A stretch of 13,982 bases of DNA from Acidimicrobiaceae bacterium (GTDB taxonomy: Bacteria > Actinomycetota > Acidimicrobiia > Acidimicrobiales > RAAP-2). The DNA is taken from assembly GCA_003133005.1 (NCBI GenBank), contig PKZI01000203.1, forward strand, positions 192 to 14,173, read 5' to 3'. Below, piece by piece: positions 1 through 6,995 of the stretch. Numbering within the stretch: position 1 is the first letter of the stretch; each line of letters begins with the position of its first letter. The notes beneath the pieces were generated by a model that ran no database searches, was not told the DNA's origin, and saw only the letters and a program-made list of their open reading frames with translations. A program made the position numbers and the translations under genes.

Positions 1-140
1 GGGAAGATCTTGTCCATGAAGGTGCGACCACCCTTGGCGACACCGAGTCGTTCGTCGAGTTCGTTGATGGCGTGGCCCACTTTGCCGTACGGGCCAAGTG
101 CTTGTTGCTTCGCCCGCTTGGTGTCAATGACGTCGGTCAT
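1..140 (-). CDS. qcrB: Cytochrome bc1 complex cytochrome b subunit, N-terminus only (partial)
   Basis: Only the first 46 codons are present; the gene leaves the window at its left edge. The peptide begins MTDVIDTKRAKQQ and contains LDERLG and FMDKIFP, resembling the soluble N-terminal tail of actinobacterial QcrB just before its first membrane helix (family pattern: DERF/Y... KVFPDHWSF). No haem-binding helix is visible, so identity rests on this tail plus position after qcrA. QcrB would carry the two b haems and the quinol sites of the menaquinol:cytochrome c reductase part of the bcc-aa3 supercomplex. The ATG (138-140) overlaps the qcrA stop as ATGA, and GGGAG lies 5 bases upstream, so the start is well supported and translational coupling is likely. 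Confidence 0.85.
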   Translation of the reverse strand, partial: MTDVIDTKRAKQQALGPYGKVGHAINELDERLGVAKGGRTFMDKIF

Positions 141-1075
141 GAGCGCTCCCAGAACCCGGGACCTACCGGTACCTTGTAGCCACTTTGTGATCGGATGAGA
201 CCGCTCGCGTCAACGTAGAGCGGCAGTTGCGGCAATGGTCGCGGTGCGGGTCCGAATTGCGGGACCGCGCCGTTGGTCACGTTGAACATCGACTGGTGAC
301 ACGGACACACCAGTAGTTGAAGTTCTTGTTCATAGAGCCCGACCGGACAGCCGAGGTGCGTGCAGAGCTTGGAGTAGGCGAGGTAGCCCGCCGGTCCCCA
401 CGTCTCACGACCCTTTTGGGTCGTGAAGTTCTCATCGGAAATTCGAATCAGCACCGTCTGGTCCACCGCCTGACCGCGGTCAGTGTTCTGCAGTCCTTCC
501 GGATAGACCGTGACGATCGAGCCGATCGCGAGGTCCCCCACGTGGATTCGACGTCCGGTGATGTCCACGAGGTACGTGCCCTTCTTCCAGTCCGTGGTGT
601 CGAGCGTGTTCTTGGGCAGCGGTCCGAGACTGCGAAGCAATGGGAACATCGCAACAATCGTGAAGATGCCCACGCCCCCGCCGAGGAGCCCCCCGAGTAA
701 CTTTCGACGCTTGACCACGCCGCCGCCGCGTTCGACGATCGCCGCGGCGAGCGCGTTTCGGTCTTCCTCGGACGTGGCGAGTTCGTGACGCTCTTCAACG
801 AACGGACCGCGTGGCATGAGGTACTTGCCCCACGCAACGAGGCCCACGCCCAAGAAGAAGAGTCCGCCGCCCAGGGTCGCACCGAGCGTCCAGGGCTTGG
901 CATTCACCCAGTAACACGCGCCAAAGGCCGCGACCAACACCAAACCCAACACGAAGGTGACCGCGATGACGCGCTCGACGAGTTGCGGGTTCTTCGACAG
1001 AGGCTGAAGGTGCGGATCGTTTGAGGAGATGCCCTGCAGCGAGACGGGCGTGCGCAGTTCTTCGTGGTCGCTCAC
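137..1075 (-). CDS. qcrA: Cytochrome bc1 complex Rieske iron-sulfur subunit
   Basis: A 312-residue Rieske protein of the menaquinol:cytochrome c reductase; it passes electrons from quinol to the cytochrome c subunit. The two cluster boxes are intact: CTHLGC at residues 238-243 and CPCHQS at 257-262. By family knowledge C238, H240, C257 and H260 bind the [2Fe-2S] cluster, and C243 and C259 form the disulfide. Three hydrophobic stretches (about 33-58, 64-83 and 125-147) give the three-helix anchor typical of actinobacterial QcrA, rather than the single helix of proteobacterial forms. The start is GTG with GGGAG 7 bases upstream. It overlaps the qcrC stop (GTGA) and the qcrB start (ATGA), so the three genes form one translationally coupled unit. 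No key residue is missing. Confidence 0.96.
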   Translation of the reverse strand: MSDHEELRTPVSLQGISSNDPHLQPLSKNPQLVERVIAVTFVLGLVLVAAFGACYWVNAKPWTLGATLGGGLFFLGVGLVAWGKYLMPRGPFVEERHELATSEEDRNALAAAIVERGGGVVKRRKLLGGLLGGGVGIFTIVAMFPLLRSLGPLPKNTLDTTDWKKGTYLVDITGRRIHVGDLAIGSIVTVYPEGLQNTDRGQAVDQTVLIRISDENFTTQKGRETWGPAGYLAYSKLCTHLGCPVGLYEQELQLLVCPCHQSMFNVTNGAVPQFGPAPRPLPQLPLYVDASGLIRSQSGYKVPVGPGFWERS

Positions 1076-1974
1076 GAGCGATCTCCCACCCAGTAGGCAA
1101 TGAGCATCAGAATCCCGACACCCACCAATAGTCCAACGAATCCTTCGGCGACTGGACCGAGGCCACCGAGTCCGAAGCCACCGGGATTCTGCGGGTGCTG
1201 AATCTCGGTGGTGACGTACTTGACGATGTCGTCCACCTGCTGGTCGCTCAAGTTGCCGGTGAAGCGAGGCATGTTCGCGGGACCCGTGCGAACCGCTTCG
1301 ACAACTTCGAACGCAGGAATATCACGCAGTGACGGCGCGTACGTGTCGTTCGCCAACGCGTCACCGTCGCCTTCGATCGTGTGACACGCCGCACAGTTCA
1401 AAGCGAACAATGCAGCGCCGTCCGAGACGTTCGCGTTGTTTAGGTGCGGCGTCGGAAGGTCCGGGTAACTCGGGTCGAGAGAATTCACCCACGCCGCGAT
1501 CGCGACGGCCTGGGCTTTGTTGAGACGAGGGATGTGACGAATCGCTTGCACGGCACGTACGTTCGCGGCGGGCATGCGCCCAGAGTCGACCCAGAAGTCA
1601 ATGGTCGCGGGCCCGAGTCCCACGAGGTCAGGGAACGAACCCGAAGTACCGTTCGCGGGCACGCCGTTCGCTTCGTTGCCGTGACACGACGCGCAGTTCT
1701 GTAAGAAAAGAGCCTGACCCAAGGTCACGAGCGCCGTCGATGGCGCGTTATACGTGATGTACTTGTTGCCGTAGCTGATGACGACGCCCGTCTTCGAATT
1801 CAGTTTCACTTGCGAAGAATTGGGCGTACCCGCGTTCTTTCGCGTCGTTTGGTAGGCCGTGTGAGGATTCGTCGACGCGCCGCTGCCACTGGCGAACACG
1901 AGCAGGGGTCCCGCACCAACCATCGCGGCAAAGGAAAATACCCCCACTCGTCGGAGGAACATCGAGGTCATCAC
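1072..1974 (-). CDS. qcrC: Diheme cytochrome c subunit of the bc1 complex
   Basis: About 300 residues with two class I cytochrome c domains: haem motifs CASCH (94-98) and CAACH (194-198), with probable distal methionine ligands in GRMPA (about M134) and NMPRF (about M235). An N-terminal signal/anchor (about 6-30) exports the protein, and a C-terminal helix (about 276-296) followed by WVGDRS anchors it in the membrane. This is the actinobacterial QcrC plan, in which a tethered diheme subunit replaces a mobile cytochrome c and feeds the aa3 oxidase directly. The longest start is GTG at 1974, immediately followed by an in-frame ATG at 1971. An ATG at 1962 has AGGTGA 8 bases upstream and may be the true start, which would shorten the protein by four residues. 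The gene begins 4 bases after the ctaE stop. Confidence 0.94.
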   Translation of the reverse strand: MMTSMFLRRVGVFSFAAMVGAGPLLVFASGSGASTNPHTAYQTTRKNAGTPNSSQVKLNSKTGVVISYGNKYITYNAPSTALVTLGQALFLQNCASCHGNEANGVPANGTSGSFPDLVGLGPATIDFWVDSGRMPAANVRAVQAIRHIPRLNKAQAVAIAAWVNSLDPSYPDLPTPHLNNANVSDGAALFALNCAACHTIEGDGDALANDTYAPSLRDIPAFEVVEAVRTGPANMPRFTGNLSDQQVDDIVKYVTTEIQHPQNPGGFGLGGLGPVAEGFVGLLVGVGILMLIAYWVGDRS

Positions 1975-1978
1975 CTGA

Positions 1979-2575
1979 CTACTTCAGTAGGAAGAGGGCT
2001 GAATACAGCCCCACCCACACGACGTCAACAAAGTGCCAGTAGTAACTGACGCCCTGGAAGGTTGAAAGTTCACCCGGGTCCCCTTCACGACCCCTCATTC
2101 GAAAGAGCAGGAACGCCATCGCGACCAGACCGAGCGTGACGTGAAGTCCGTGCAGACCGGTCGTGATAAAGAAGACGGAGCCGTAGGAATTCGTGTACCA
2201 ACGCGTGGTCAGGTGCGTCCACTCGTAGGCCTGATTGCCCACGAAAAGTGCACCCATAATCATGGTCGCAATCACCCAGTTGCGGGCCTCTTTGCGTCGC
2301 CGGTGTTCAATGAGCCATACCGCCCACTGCATGGTAAAGGACGACGCAACCAAAATAATGGTGAAGATTCCCGACTGCAGAACGTCGAGGTGCGTACCCT
2401 TAGGCGGCCACGAAGCCACGTGAGCACGAATTGTAAAAAGCGCGGCGAAAAGACCGGAAAAGAACATCAGCTCGCTGCCGAGCCAAATCATCACGCCAAT
2501 CGCCAACATCGGCGGTCGATCGTGAACTATCTTCCCATCTTTCGCCAGGCCATCGAGGGGAATCGCCTGACTCAC
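1979..2575 (-). CDS. ctaE: Cytochrome c oxidase subunit III (aa3-type)
   Basis: A 198-residue membrane protein with about five hydrophobic helices, the short form of subunit III found in actinobacteria. Conserved landmarks are WLGSELMFF (31-39, with the buried Glu35), QAYEW (115-119), TGLHGLHV (139-146) and YWHFVDVVW (179-187). Subunit III stabilises the proton-pumping oxidase; it has no redox centre. Position directly upstream of qcrCAB matches the actinobacterial bcc-aa3 operon; subunits I and II are not in this window. The only possible in-frame start near the family N-terminus is GTG at 2575, because a stop codon lies eight codons upstream. No Shine-Dalgarno sequence precedes it, so leaderless translation is possible. 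Confidence 0.95.
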   Translation of the reverse strand: MSQAIPLDGLAKDGKIVHDRPPMLAIGVMIWLGSELMFFSGLFAALFTIRAHVASWPPKGTHLDVLQSGIFTIILVASSFTMQWAVWLIEHRRRKEARNWVIATMIMGALFVGNQAYEWTHLTTRWYTNSYGSVFFITTGLHGLHVTLGLVAMAFLLFRMRGREGDPGELSTFQGVSYYWHFVDVVWVGLYSALFLLK

Positions 2576-2582
2576 GGATACA

Positions 2583-2588
2583 GTTCTA
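2583..2588 (-). promoter_or_regulatory. Possible -10 element for a leaderless ctaE-qcrCAB transcript
   Basis: On the minus strand TAGAAC sits 7 bases before the ctaE GTG. That spacing would put the transcription start at or next to the start codon, and no ribosome-binding site is seen. Leaderless mRNAs are common in actinobacteria. The hexamer differs from TANNNT in its last base and no clear -35 is seen, so this is weak. Confidence 0.2.
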
Positions 2589-2604
2589 GCGGATTTCTAA
2601 GACC

Positions 2605-2618
2605 CGGTGCGAACACCG
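2605..2618 (-). terminator. Small hairpin with TTCG loop between helD and ctaE
   Basis: Minus-strand CGGTG-TTCG-CACCG forms a perfect 5-base-pair stem closed by a stable UUCG-type tetraloop, 10 bases after the helD stop codon. No T-run follows, so it is at best a weak or Rho-assisted terminator, or an RNA-stability element at the helD/ctaE boundary. Confidence 0.25.
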
Positions 2619-2628
2619 CTGAGAACTT

Positions 2629-4935
2629 CTACAGAAGCGTCTCGGGAAGCGCAGCGCTGGTGACAATGGCCAATCGCCTCGTGGGACGGGTCATGGCGAC
2701 ATAAAGGGTTCGAAGGCCCCGGGGCGTCAGTGCACTTGGATTTTGCGATCCTCGGCTCGTAATCTGTCCCGGGTCGACCACTACGACGGCGTCGAATTCG
2801 AGGCCGTTCGCCCCTTCAGCGCTCAACACCACCAGGTCCGCGCTGAGACCCTTTGATTCCTGGTCGCGCGGGTCGACCGCCGCCACACCGTTCTCGCCCA
2901 AGAGCGTGATGATCTCGGGAACGCGCCTCGCGGTGACGATGACCGCGACGCGGCCCGGAGTGACCGCGGCAACCTCACGTTGGACCGCGCGAACCAATGT
3001 TGCGTCAAATTCGTCGGGCGTCACCGTCTCAACAATTGGCATGAATCCGGCCCGACGAACGGGACGCGGCGGTTCGAGACCAGGCGTTGCCCGCAGCAAG
3101 GTCGGCGCAGCAAAGTTCAATACCTCTTCAGGAGTCCGGTAACTCACCGTGAGGTCGACCCTCGTGGGGGCGCGACGCGGATCAAGTACTTCAAGAACCG
3201 AATTCCACGAGGCCGAGCTGGACGCCGTGGTCGCCTGGCCCATGTCACCCACAATCGTCATCGAGCCAGTGAGGTCGCGACGCTTGAGGACTCGCAATTC
3301 CATTGGCGAGAGGTCTTGCGCCTCGTCAACCACGATGTGGCCGTACGTGACAAATTCCGCTTCATCGAGTTCGGTCGACTGCTGGGGAGCGTTGCGCTGG
3401 GCTTCACGAAGCGCTGCCGCACGAACGTCGCCCGCGTAGGCGTCCAGATCGATACCGTCGAGAATCCCGCTCTCGGTCGTCTTTAACGGTGGTCGCGGGC
3501 GCTTGCGAGGCCCAAGCAGCACGCGCGCTTCATCGATGAGTGCAGTGTCGGCCTTGGTCCACTCAATTTCCTCGAGGGACTCCGAACGCTTTCGTACCAG
3601 TAATTCGAGTTCCGCGTCGCTGAAGAGTCCCTTACCCGCCGCGCGCAACAGTGCGGGAGCACCAAAGAGATCGTGGAGAAGTTCTTGCCCACTGAGACGT
3701 GGCCAGATTCGTTGCAGCGACTCCTTGAACTCGGTGGTGGTGCGAATGAGATCGGCCAACTCGCCCACCGCGTTCACTTCCTCGTTTCCCTCGCGAATGA
3801 AGCGTTCGTGGTATTCCTGGGCGAGACGATTCGCGAGTTCGCGGCCAACCGCCGAACGTCGCTGATTGTGGTTGCCTGGTCGACGACGAGCGCGCTCGAC
3901 GACCTCTTCGGTGTAGCGGACCTTGAGCACCATGATCGCGCGCCCGACGGGAATCTGCACGTCGGCGCGCAGCGGACGTTGACGGGTTCGTAGGGCTCGC
4001 GCCAGTAGCGTCGACATCCGAATGTCGCCCTTTAGCTGGTCGACCTCTTCATCTTCTTCGCCCCTAATATCCACGTTGGTGACGAGACCAGAGATGGTCG
4101 ACAACGTGACGCCTGATTCGCCGAGCGAAGGCAACACGTTCTCGATGTAGTTTAGAAATAGAGGGTTTGGGCCCACGACTAGGACGCCCTGACGCTCGAG
4201 CGACGCACGGTACGTGAAAAGAAGGTACGCAGCGCGGTGCAGCGCGACGGCAGTCTTGCCCGTGCCTGGACCCCCTTGGACCAAGAGCACGCCCGCGAGG
4301 GGGCTTCGAATGATCTGGTCTTGCTCTCCCTGGATTGTCGCGACAATGTCGCCCATTCGACCTGTTCGAGCACGTCCGAGGGCCGCGAGCAGGGCGCCTG
4401 GACCACCCAACGCCAGTCCTCCATCAACGAGCCCCTCTTCGGTCGCGTTGCGCACCTCATCGTCGGGCAGCGCGAGTTCACCGTCGGCGGTCGCGAAGTA
4501 CTCGTCCTCGACACTGGTTACTTCATGACCTCGAATGGCGACGTGGCGACGGCGCGATAGACCGAGCGACTCGACGCCCGTTGCCCGATAGAACGCCTCG
4601 GCGACGGGTGCACGCCAGTCGACGACGAGTGCGTTCAACTGATCGTCGGAGACCGCGAGGCGGCCCACGTGGTAGATGTCAGCGGCGCCCAGCTCGTCCG
4701 GTACGTAGTCAATGCGCCCAAAAAAGAGGGGCTGATCGCCAATCGCGAGTTGGTCGAGACGCTGCAGGGCAGTGCCCATGACGACGTCACGCTCGACCAG
4801 GTCGCCGGCGCCACGCATGTTCGCCACCGCGGCGCTGTCACGAAGCGATCGAGCTTCGTCGCGCATGTGATCGAGCGCCGTTAGGGCTCTATCGAGAAAA
4901 GCTTGTTCCTCGGCGACTTCGCGTTCGCGTGCCAT
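2629..4935 (-). CDS. helD: HelD-type RNA polymerase recycling ATPase (UvrD/Rep-like helicase superfamily 1)
   Basis: A 768-residue superfamily 1 ATPase. Motifs in order: Walker A GGPGTGKTA (221-229), Walker B VVDEAQD (535-541), GDMGQATT (563-570), SYRTPEEVL (598-606), GLEFDAVVVVDP (711-722) and YVAMTRPTRRLAIV (745-758). The first about 60 residues are charged and helical, as in the N-terminal coiled coil that HelD inserts into the RNA polymerase secondary channel. Residues about 80-120 (DYVPDE, VVDWRAPV, FYRA) match the conserved pre-ATPase segment of HelD. The length fits actinobacterial class II HelD. By family knowledge it removes stalled RNA polymerase from nucleic acid, and some homologues protect against rifamycins. 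The start is supported by GGAGG 8 bases upstream of ATG. It is divergent from hemE and runs into ctaE; a link to respiration is not implied. A different UvrD-like helicase is less likely because the HelD-specific N-terminal region is present. Confidence 0.87.
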   Translation of the reverse strand: MAREREVAEEQAFLDRALTALDHMRDEARSLRDSAAVANMRGAGDLVERDVVMGTALQRLDQLAIGDQPLFFGRIDYVPDELGAADIYHVGRLAVSDDQLNALVVDWRAPVAEAFYRATGVESLGLSRRRHVAIRGHEVTSVEDEYFATADGELALPDDEVRNATEEGLVDGGLALGGPGALLAALGRARTGRMGDIVATIQGEQDQIIRSPLAGVLLVQGGPGTGKTAVALHRAAYLLFTYRASLERQGVLVVGPNPLFLNYIENVLPSLGESGVTLSTISGLVTNVDIRGEEDEEVDQLKGDIRMSTLLARALRTRQRPLRADVQIPVGRAIMVLKVRYTEEVVERARRRPGNHNQRRSAVGRELANRLAQEYHERFIREGNEEVNAVGELADLIRTTTEFKESLQRIWPRLSGQELLHDLFGAPALLRAAGKGLFSDAELELLVRKRSESLEEIEWTKADTALIDEARVLLGPRKRPRPPLKTTESGILDGIDLDAYAGDVRAAALREAQRNAPQQSTELDEAEFVTYGHIVVDEAQDLSPMELRVLKRRDLTGSMTIVGDMGQATTASSSASWNSVLEVLDPRRAPTRVDLTVSYRTPEEVLNFAAPTLLRATPGLEPPRPVRRAGFMPIVETVTPDEFDATLVRAVQREVAAVTPGRVAVIVTARRVPEIITLLGENGVAAVDPRDQESKGLSADLVVLSAEGANGLEFDAVVVVDPGQITSRGSQNPSALTPRGLRTLYVAMTRPTRRLAIVTSAALPETLL

Positions 4936-4951
4936 AACCAGCTCCTCCCTT

Positions 4952-4963
4952 CCCTAATTGGGG
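4952..4963. promoter_or_regulatory. Near-palindrome in the helD leader
   Basis: CCCTAATTGGGG is a 12-base inverted repeat with a single T/G mismatch. It lies between the putative helD -10 (4971-4976) and its ribosome-binding site (4944-4948), a usual place for a repressor operator. No transcription factor can be named. The rifamycin-associated element known upstream of some helR genes is not visible here. Confidence 0.25.
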
Positions 4964-4970
4964 TTTGACA

Positions 4971-4976
4971 AGTCTA
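4971..4976 (-). promoter_or_regulatory. Candidate -10 box for helD
   Basis: Minus-strand TAGACT fits TANNNT and would start transcription about 28 bases before the helD ATG, leaving room for the GGAGG ribosome-binding site at 4944-4948. No convincing -35 hexamer is found 16-18 bases further upstream. Confidence 0.3.
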
Positions 4977-5016
4977 GAGGAAGCGGCCGCGTCTTCCGCC
5001 AGTCGGCTTTTGGCCC

Positions 5017-5031
5017 CACTCTCGTAGAGTG
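5017..5031 (+). promoter_or_regulatory. Inverted repeat overlapping the candidate hemE -10 box
   Basis: CACTCT-CGT-AGAGTG is a perfect 6-base inverted repeat with a 3-base spacer. It overlaps TAGAGT (5025-5030), which fits a TANNNT -10 box and would start transcription near 5037, about 16 bases before the hemE start chosen here. A symmetric site over the -10 is typical of a repressor operator. If transcription starts further upstream it could instead fold as an mRNA hairpin. No good -35 hexamer is seen. Confidence 0.35.
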
Positions 5032-5042
5032 AAGGACAGGAA

Positions 5043-5048
5043 AAGGAG
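5043..5048 (+). promoter_or_regulatory. Ribosome-binding site deciding the hemE start
   Basis: AAGGAG lies 4 bases before GTG at 5053. The alternative in-frame GTG at 5029 has no such site and falls on the candidate promoter, so 5053 is preferred. Confidence 0.6.
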
Positions 5049-5052
5049 AAAA

Positions 5053-6090
5053 GTGACCGACCCAGTTTTTCTAAGGGCGTGCCGTGGTGAGGACGTGGAC
5101 CACGTGCCGGTCTGGTTCATGCGCCAGGCGGGTCGCTCGTTGCCCGAATATCGCGCACTCAGGGGTGAAGGTTCGATTCTTGACGCGATTGGCGATCCGG
5201 CGGTTGCCGCCGAAGTCACGATGCAACCGGTTCGTCGCTACGGCGTGGACGCCGCCATCCTCTTTTCCGACATAGTGGTGCCGTATCACGCGATTGGCTT
5301 TGGCGTCGACGTGGTGCCGGGACGCGGACCGGTCATCGCTCAACCTTTCAAGAGCGACGCCGATCTTGAACGCCTGCGCGATCTCACTGAGCTGGACGTC
5401 GCGCACGTCACGCAAACGGTGGATCTCGTCGTCAAGGAACTCGAGGGTACCAATACGCCACTCATTGGGTTTGCCGGTGCGCCGTTTACGGTGGCGAGTT
5501 ATCTCGTAGAGGGCGCTCCCACCCGTGATTTTGGAATCATCAAGAGTCTGATGCACGCCGATCCCGTCCTCTTCGATCATCTCTTGGATCGCTTGGTCGC
5601 TATTACAGTTTCATTTTTGCGTTTTCAAGTTGCCCGTGGCGCCCGCGCGCTTCAACTCTTTGATTCCTGGGCGGGCTCACTGACGCGCGACGAGTACGAG
5701 CGATTCGCGCTTCGCGCGACACAAAGAGTCTTGGACGGTATTCGAGACCTCAACGTCCCGACAATCCTCTTCGGGGTCGGCACGGGTGAGATCCTCGACC
5801 TCATGGCGCGCGCGGGCTCGACGGTGATGGGCATTGATTGGCACGTAGACCTCAACGTGGGCCGTCAACGCGTGGGTGACCGGCCCGTGCAAGGCAACCT
5901 CGATCCCGCGCGCTGTTTAAGCGGCGAGAAGCTCGGCGTCGAGGCCGCTCGCGAAGTCCTCGCGAAGGCGGGTACCCAGAGCGGACATATCTTTAATCTT
6001 GGACACGGAGTATTACCCCAGACCGACCCCGCCGTCCTTGAGGCGATCGTTCGAGTCGTGCACGAAGAAGGAAGAGCAGGAGTCGTATGA
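5053..6090 (+). CDS. hemE: Uroporphyrinogen III decarboxylase
   Basis: A 345-residue cytosolic enzyme that removes four carboxyl groups from uroporphyrinogen III to give coproporphyrinogen III. The first family signature is PVWFMRQAGR (19-28, with the substrate-binding Arg24 and Arg28). The second is the GFAGAPFTVASYLVEG segment, and ILFSDIVVP holds the catalytic-site Asp. Length is standard for the family. A longer reading from GTG at 5029 would add eight residues (MKDRKRRK) with no ribosome-binding site, so GTG at 5053 is chosen. The stop overlaps the hemH start (ATGA), making hemE the first gene of a hemE-hemH-hemG operon. The 117-base gap to divergent helD contains the likely control sites. 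Confidence 0.96.
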   Translation: MTDPVFLRACRGEDVDHVPVWFMRQAGRSLPEYRALRGEGSILDAIGDPAVAAEVTMQPVRRYGVDAAILFSDIVVPYHAIGFGVDVVPGRGPVIAQPFKSDADLERLRDLTELDVAHVTQTVDLVVKELEGTNTPLIGFAGAPFTVASYLVEGAPTRDFGIIKSLMHADPVLFDHLLDRLVAITVSFLRFQVARGARALQLFDSWAGSLTRDEYERFALRATQRVLDGIRDLNVPTILFGVGTGEILDLMARAGSTVMGIDWHVDLNVGRQRVGDRPVQGNLDPARCLSGEKLGVEAAREVLAKAGTQSGHIFNLGHGVLPQTDPAVLEAIVRVVHEEGRAGVV

Positions 6091-6995
6091 AAACCGGAGT
6101 TCTTGTGATGGCCTACGGCACCCCCTCAACGCCCCAGGACATTGAGCCCTATTACACGCGCATTCGCCACGGCAATCCCCCGACACCTGAGTTGTTGGCG
6201 GACCTCACGCGACGCTACAACGCCATTGGGGGTACCTCGCCTCTTGCCAAGCGCACCGATGACCAGGTTGCGGGTATCGCCGCCGCACTTGAGCGACTCT
6301 CTCCGGGACGATACGACGTGCGTTTTGGATCGAAATACGAGCCACCGCTCCTTGAGCAGGCCGCAACGAGTTTTCGCGAGGATCACTTCAACTTGGTGAT
6401 TGGCCTCGTGCTCGCTCCTCACTCGTCGTCAATGTCCACCGACCAGTACATGAGTCGCGCGCGAGAAGCACTCGGACCCGACATTGAGTTCGTCGAGATC
6501 GGTGCGTGGTACGACGCACCGGGATTTCTCGAACTCATCGCCGAGCGCGTCAACAGCGCGCTGCTCACGATTCCCGCGGAGCAACGCGACACCACTGAGG
6601 TGCTGTTCTCCGCCCATTCTCTTCCCCAGCGAATACTTCAACAAGGTGACCGCTACCCCGAACAACTCGCCGACAGCGCGGAAAAAGCCGCCAAGCTCGC
6701 GGGCGTCACGAGTTACGACATCGCGTGGCAATCGGCGGGGCGCACGGCGGATCCTTGGATCGGCCCAGATATTCTGCTCGTCTTGCGCGAGAAGAAGGCA
6801 CAGGGCTTCACCGACGTGGTCTCGTGTCCGATTGGGTTTGTCTCTGACCACCTCGAAGTGCTCTTTGATATTGACGTCGAAGCACAAGGTGTCGCGCACG
6901 AAATAGGGTTGAATCTCGTGCGTACCGAATCGCTCAACGCGGATAAGGACTTCGTTCGTATACTCGCTGAATTCGTCCACGATGTGGCTTCGTGA
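6087..6995 (+). CDS. hemH: Ferrochelatase (coproporphyrin-type, CpfC)
   Basis: A 302-residue enzyme that inserts Fe2+ into a porphyrin; in Gram-positive bacteria the substrate is coproporphyrin III. Key features are MAYGTP (8-13, with the metal-site Tyr10 typical of coproporphyrin ferrochelatases), FSAHSLP (174-180, catalytic His177) and SDHLEVLFD (253-261, Glu257). The protein has a single cysteine, C247 in the ordinary SCPIGFVSD segment, and ends at the length of the Bacillus enzyme. It therefore lacks the C-terminal cysteine group that holds a [2Fe-2S] cluster in mycobacterial ferrochelatase. AGGAG lies 4 bases before the ATG, which overlaps the hemE stop. Its place between hemE and hemG supports the coproporphyrin-dependent route. 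Confidence 0.95.
   Translation: MKTGVLVMAYGTPSTPQDIEPYYTRIRHGNPPTPELLADLTRRYNAIGGTSPLAKRTDDQVAGIAAALERLSPGRYDVRFGSKYEPPLLEQAATSFREDHFNLVIGLVLAPHSSSMSTDQYMSRAREALGPDIEFVEIGAWYDAPGFLELIAERVNSALLTIPAEQRDTTEVLFSAHSLPQRILQQGDRYPEQLADSAEKAAKLAGVTSYDIAWQSAGRTADPWIGPDILLVLREKKAQGFTDVVSCPIGFVSDHLEVLFDIDVEAQGVAHEIGLNLVRTESLNADKDFVRILAEFVHDVAS

Noticed and set aside
2141..2704. 187-codon plus-strand open frame opposite ctaE
   Set aside because: Contains no recognisable domain and lies over the strongly conserved ctaE frame.
4965..4970. Plus-strand TTGACA, a perfect -35 hexamer upstream of hemE
   Set aside because: No -10-like sequence lies 16-19 bases downstream; that stretch is GC-rich (GCGGCCGC and following).
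4983..4990. GCGGCCGC palindrome in the helD/hemE gap
   Set aside because: An 8-base GC palindrome is expected by chance at this composition; nothing else marks it as a site.
4936..5010. Rifamycin-associated element expected upstream of some helD/helR genes
   Set aside because: No GGGGCTTGC...GCAAGGCCCC-like repeat is present; only the unrelated CCCTAATTGGGG near-palindrome is seen.
5029..5052. Longer hemE start at GTG 5029, adding MKDRKRRK
   Set aside because: No ribosome-binding site precedes it and it falls on the putative -10; AAGGAG directly precedes GTG at 5053.
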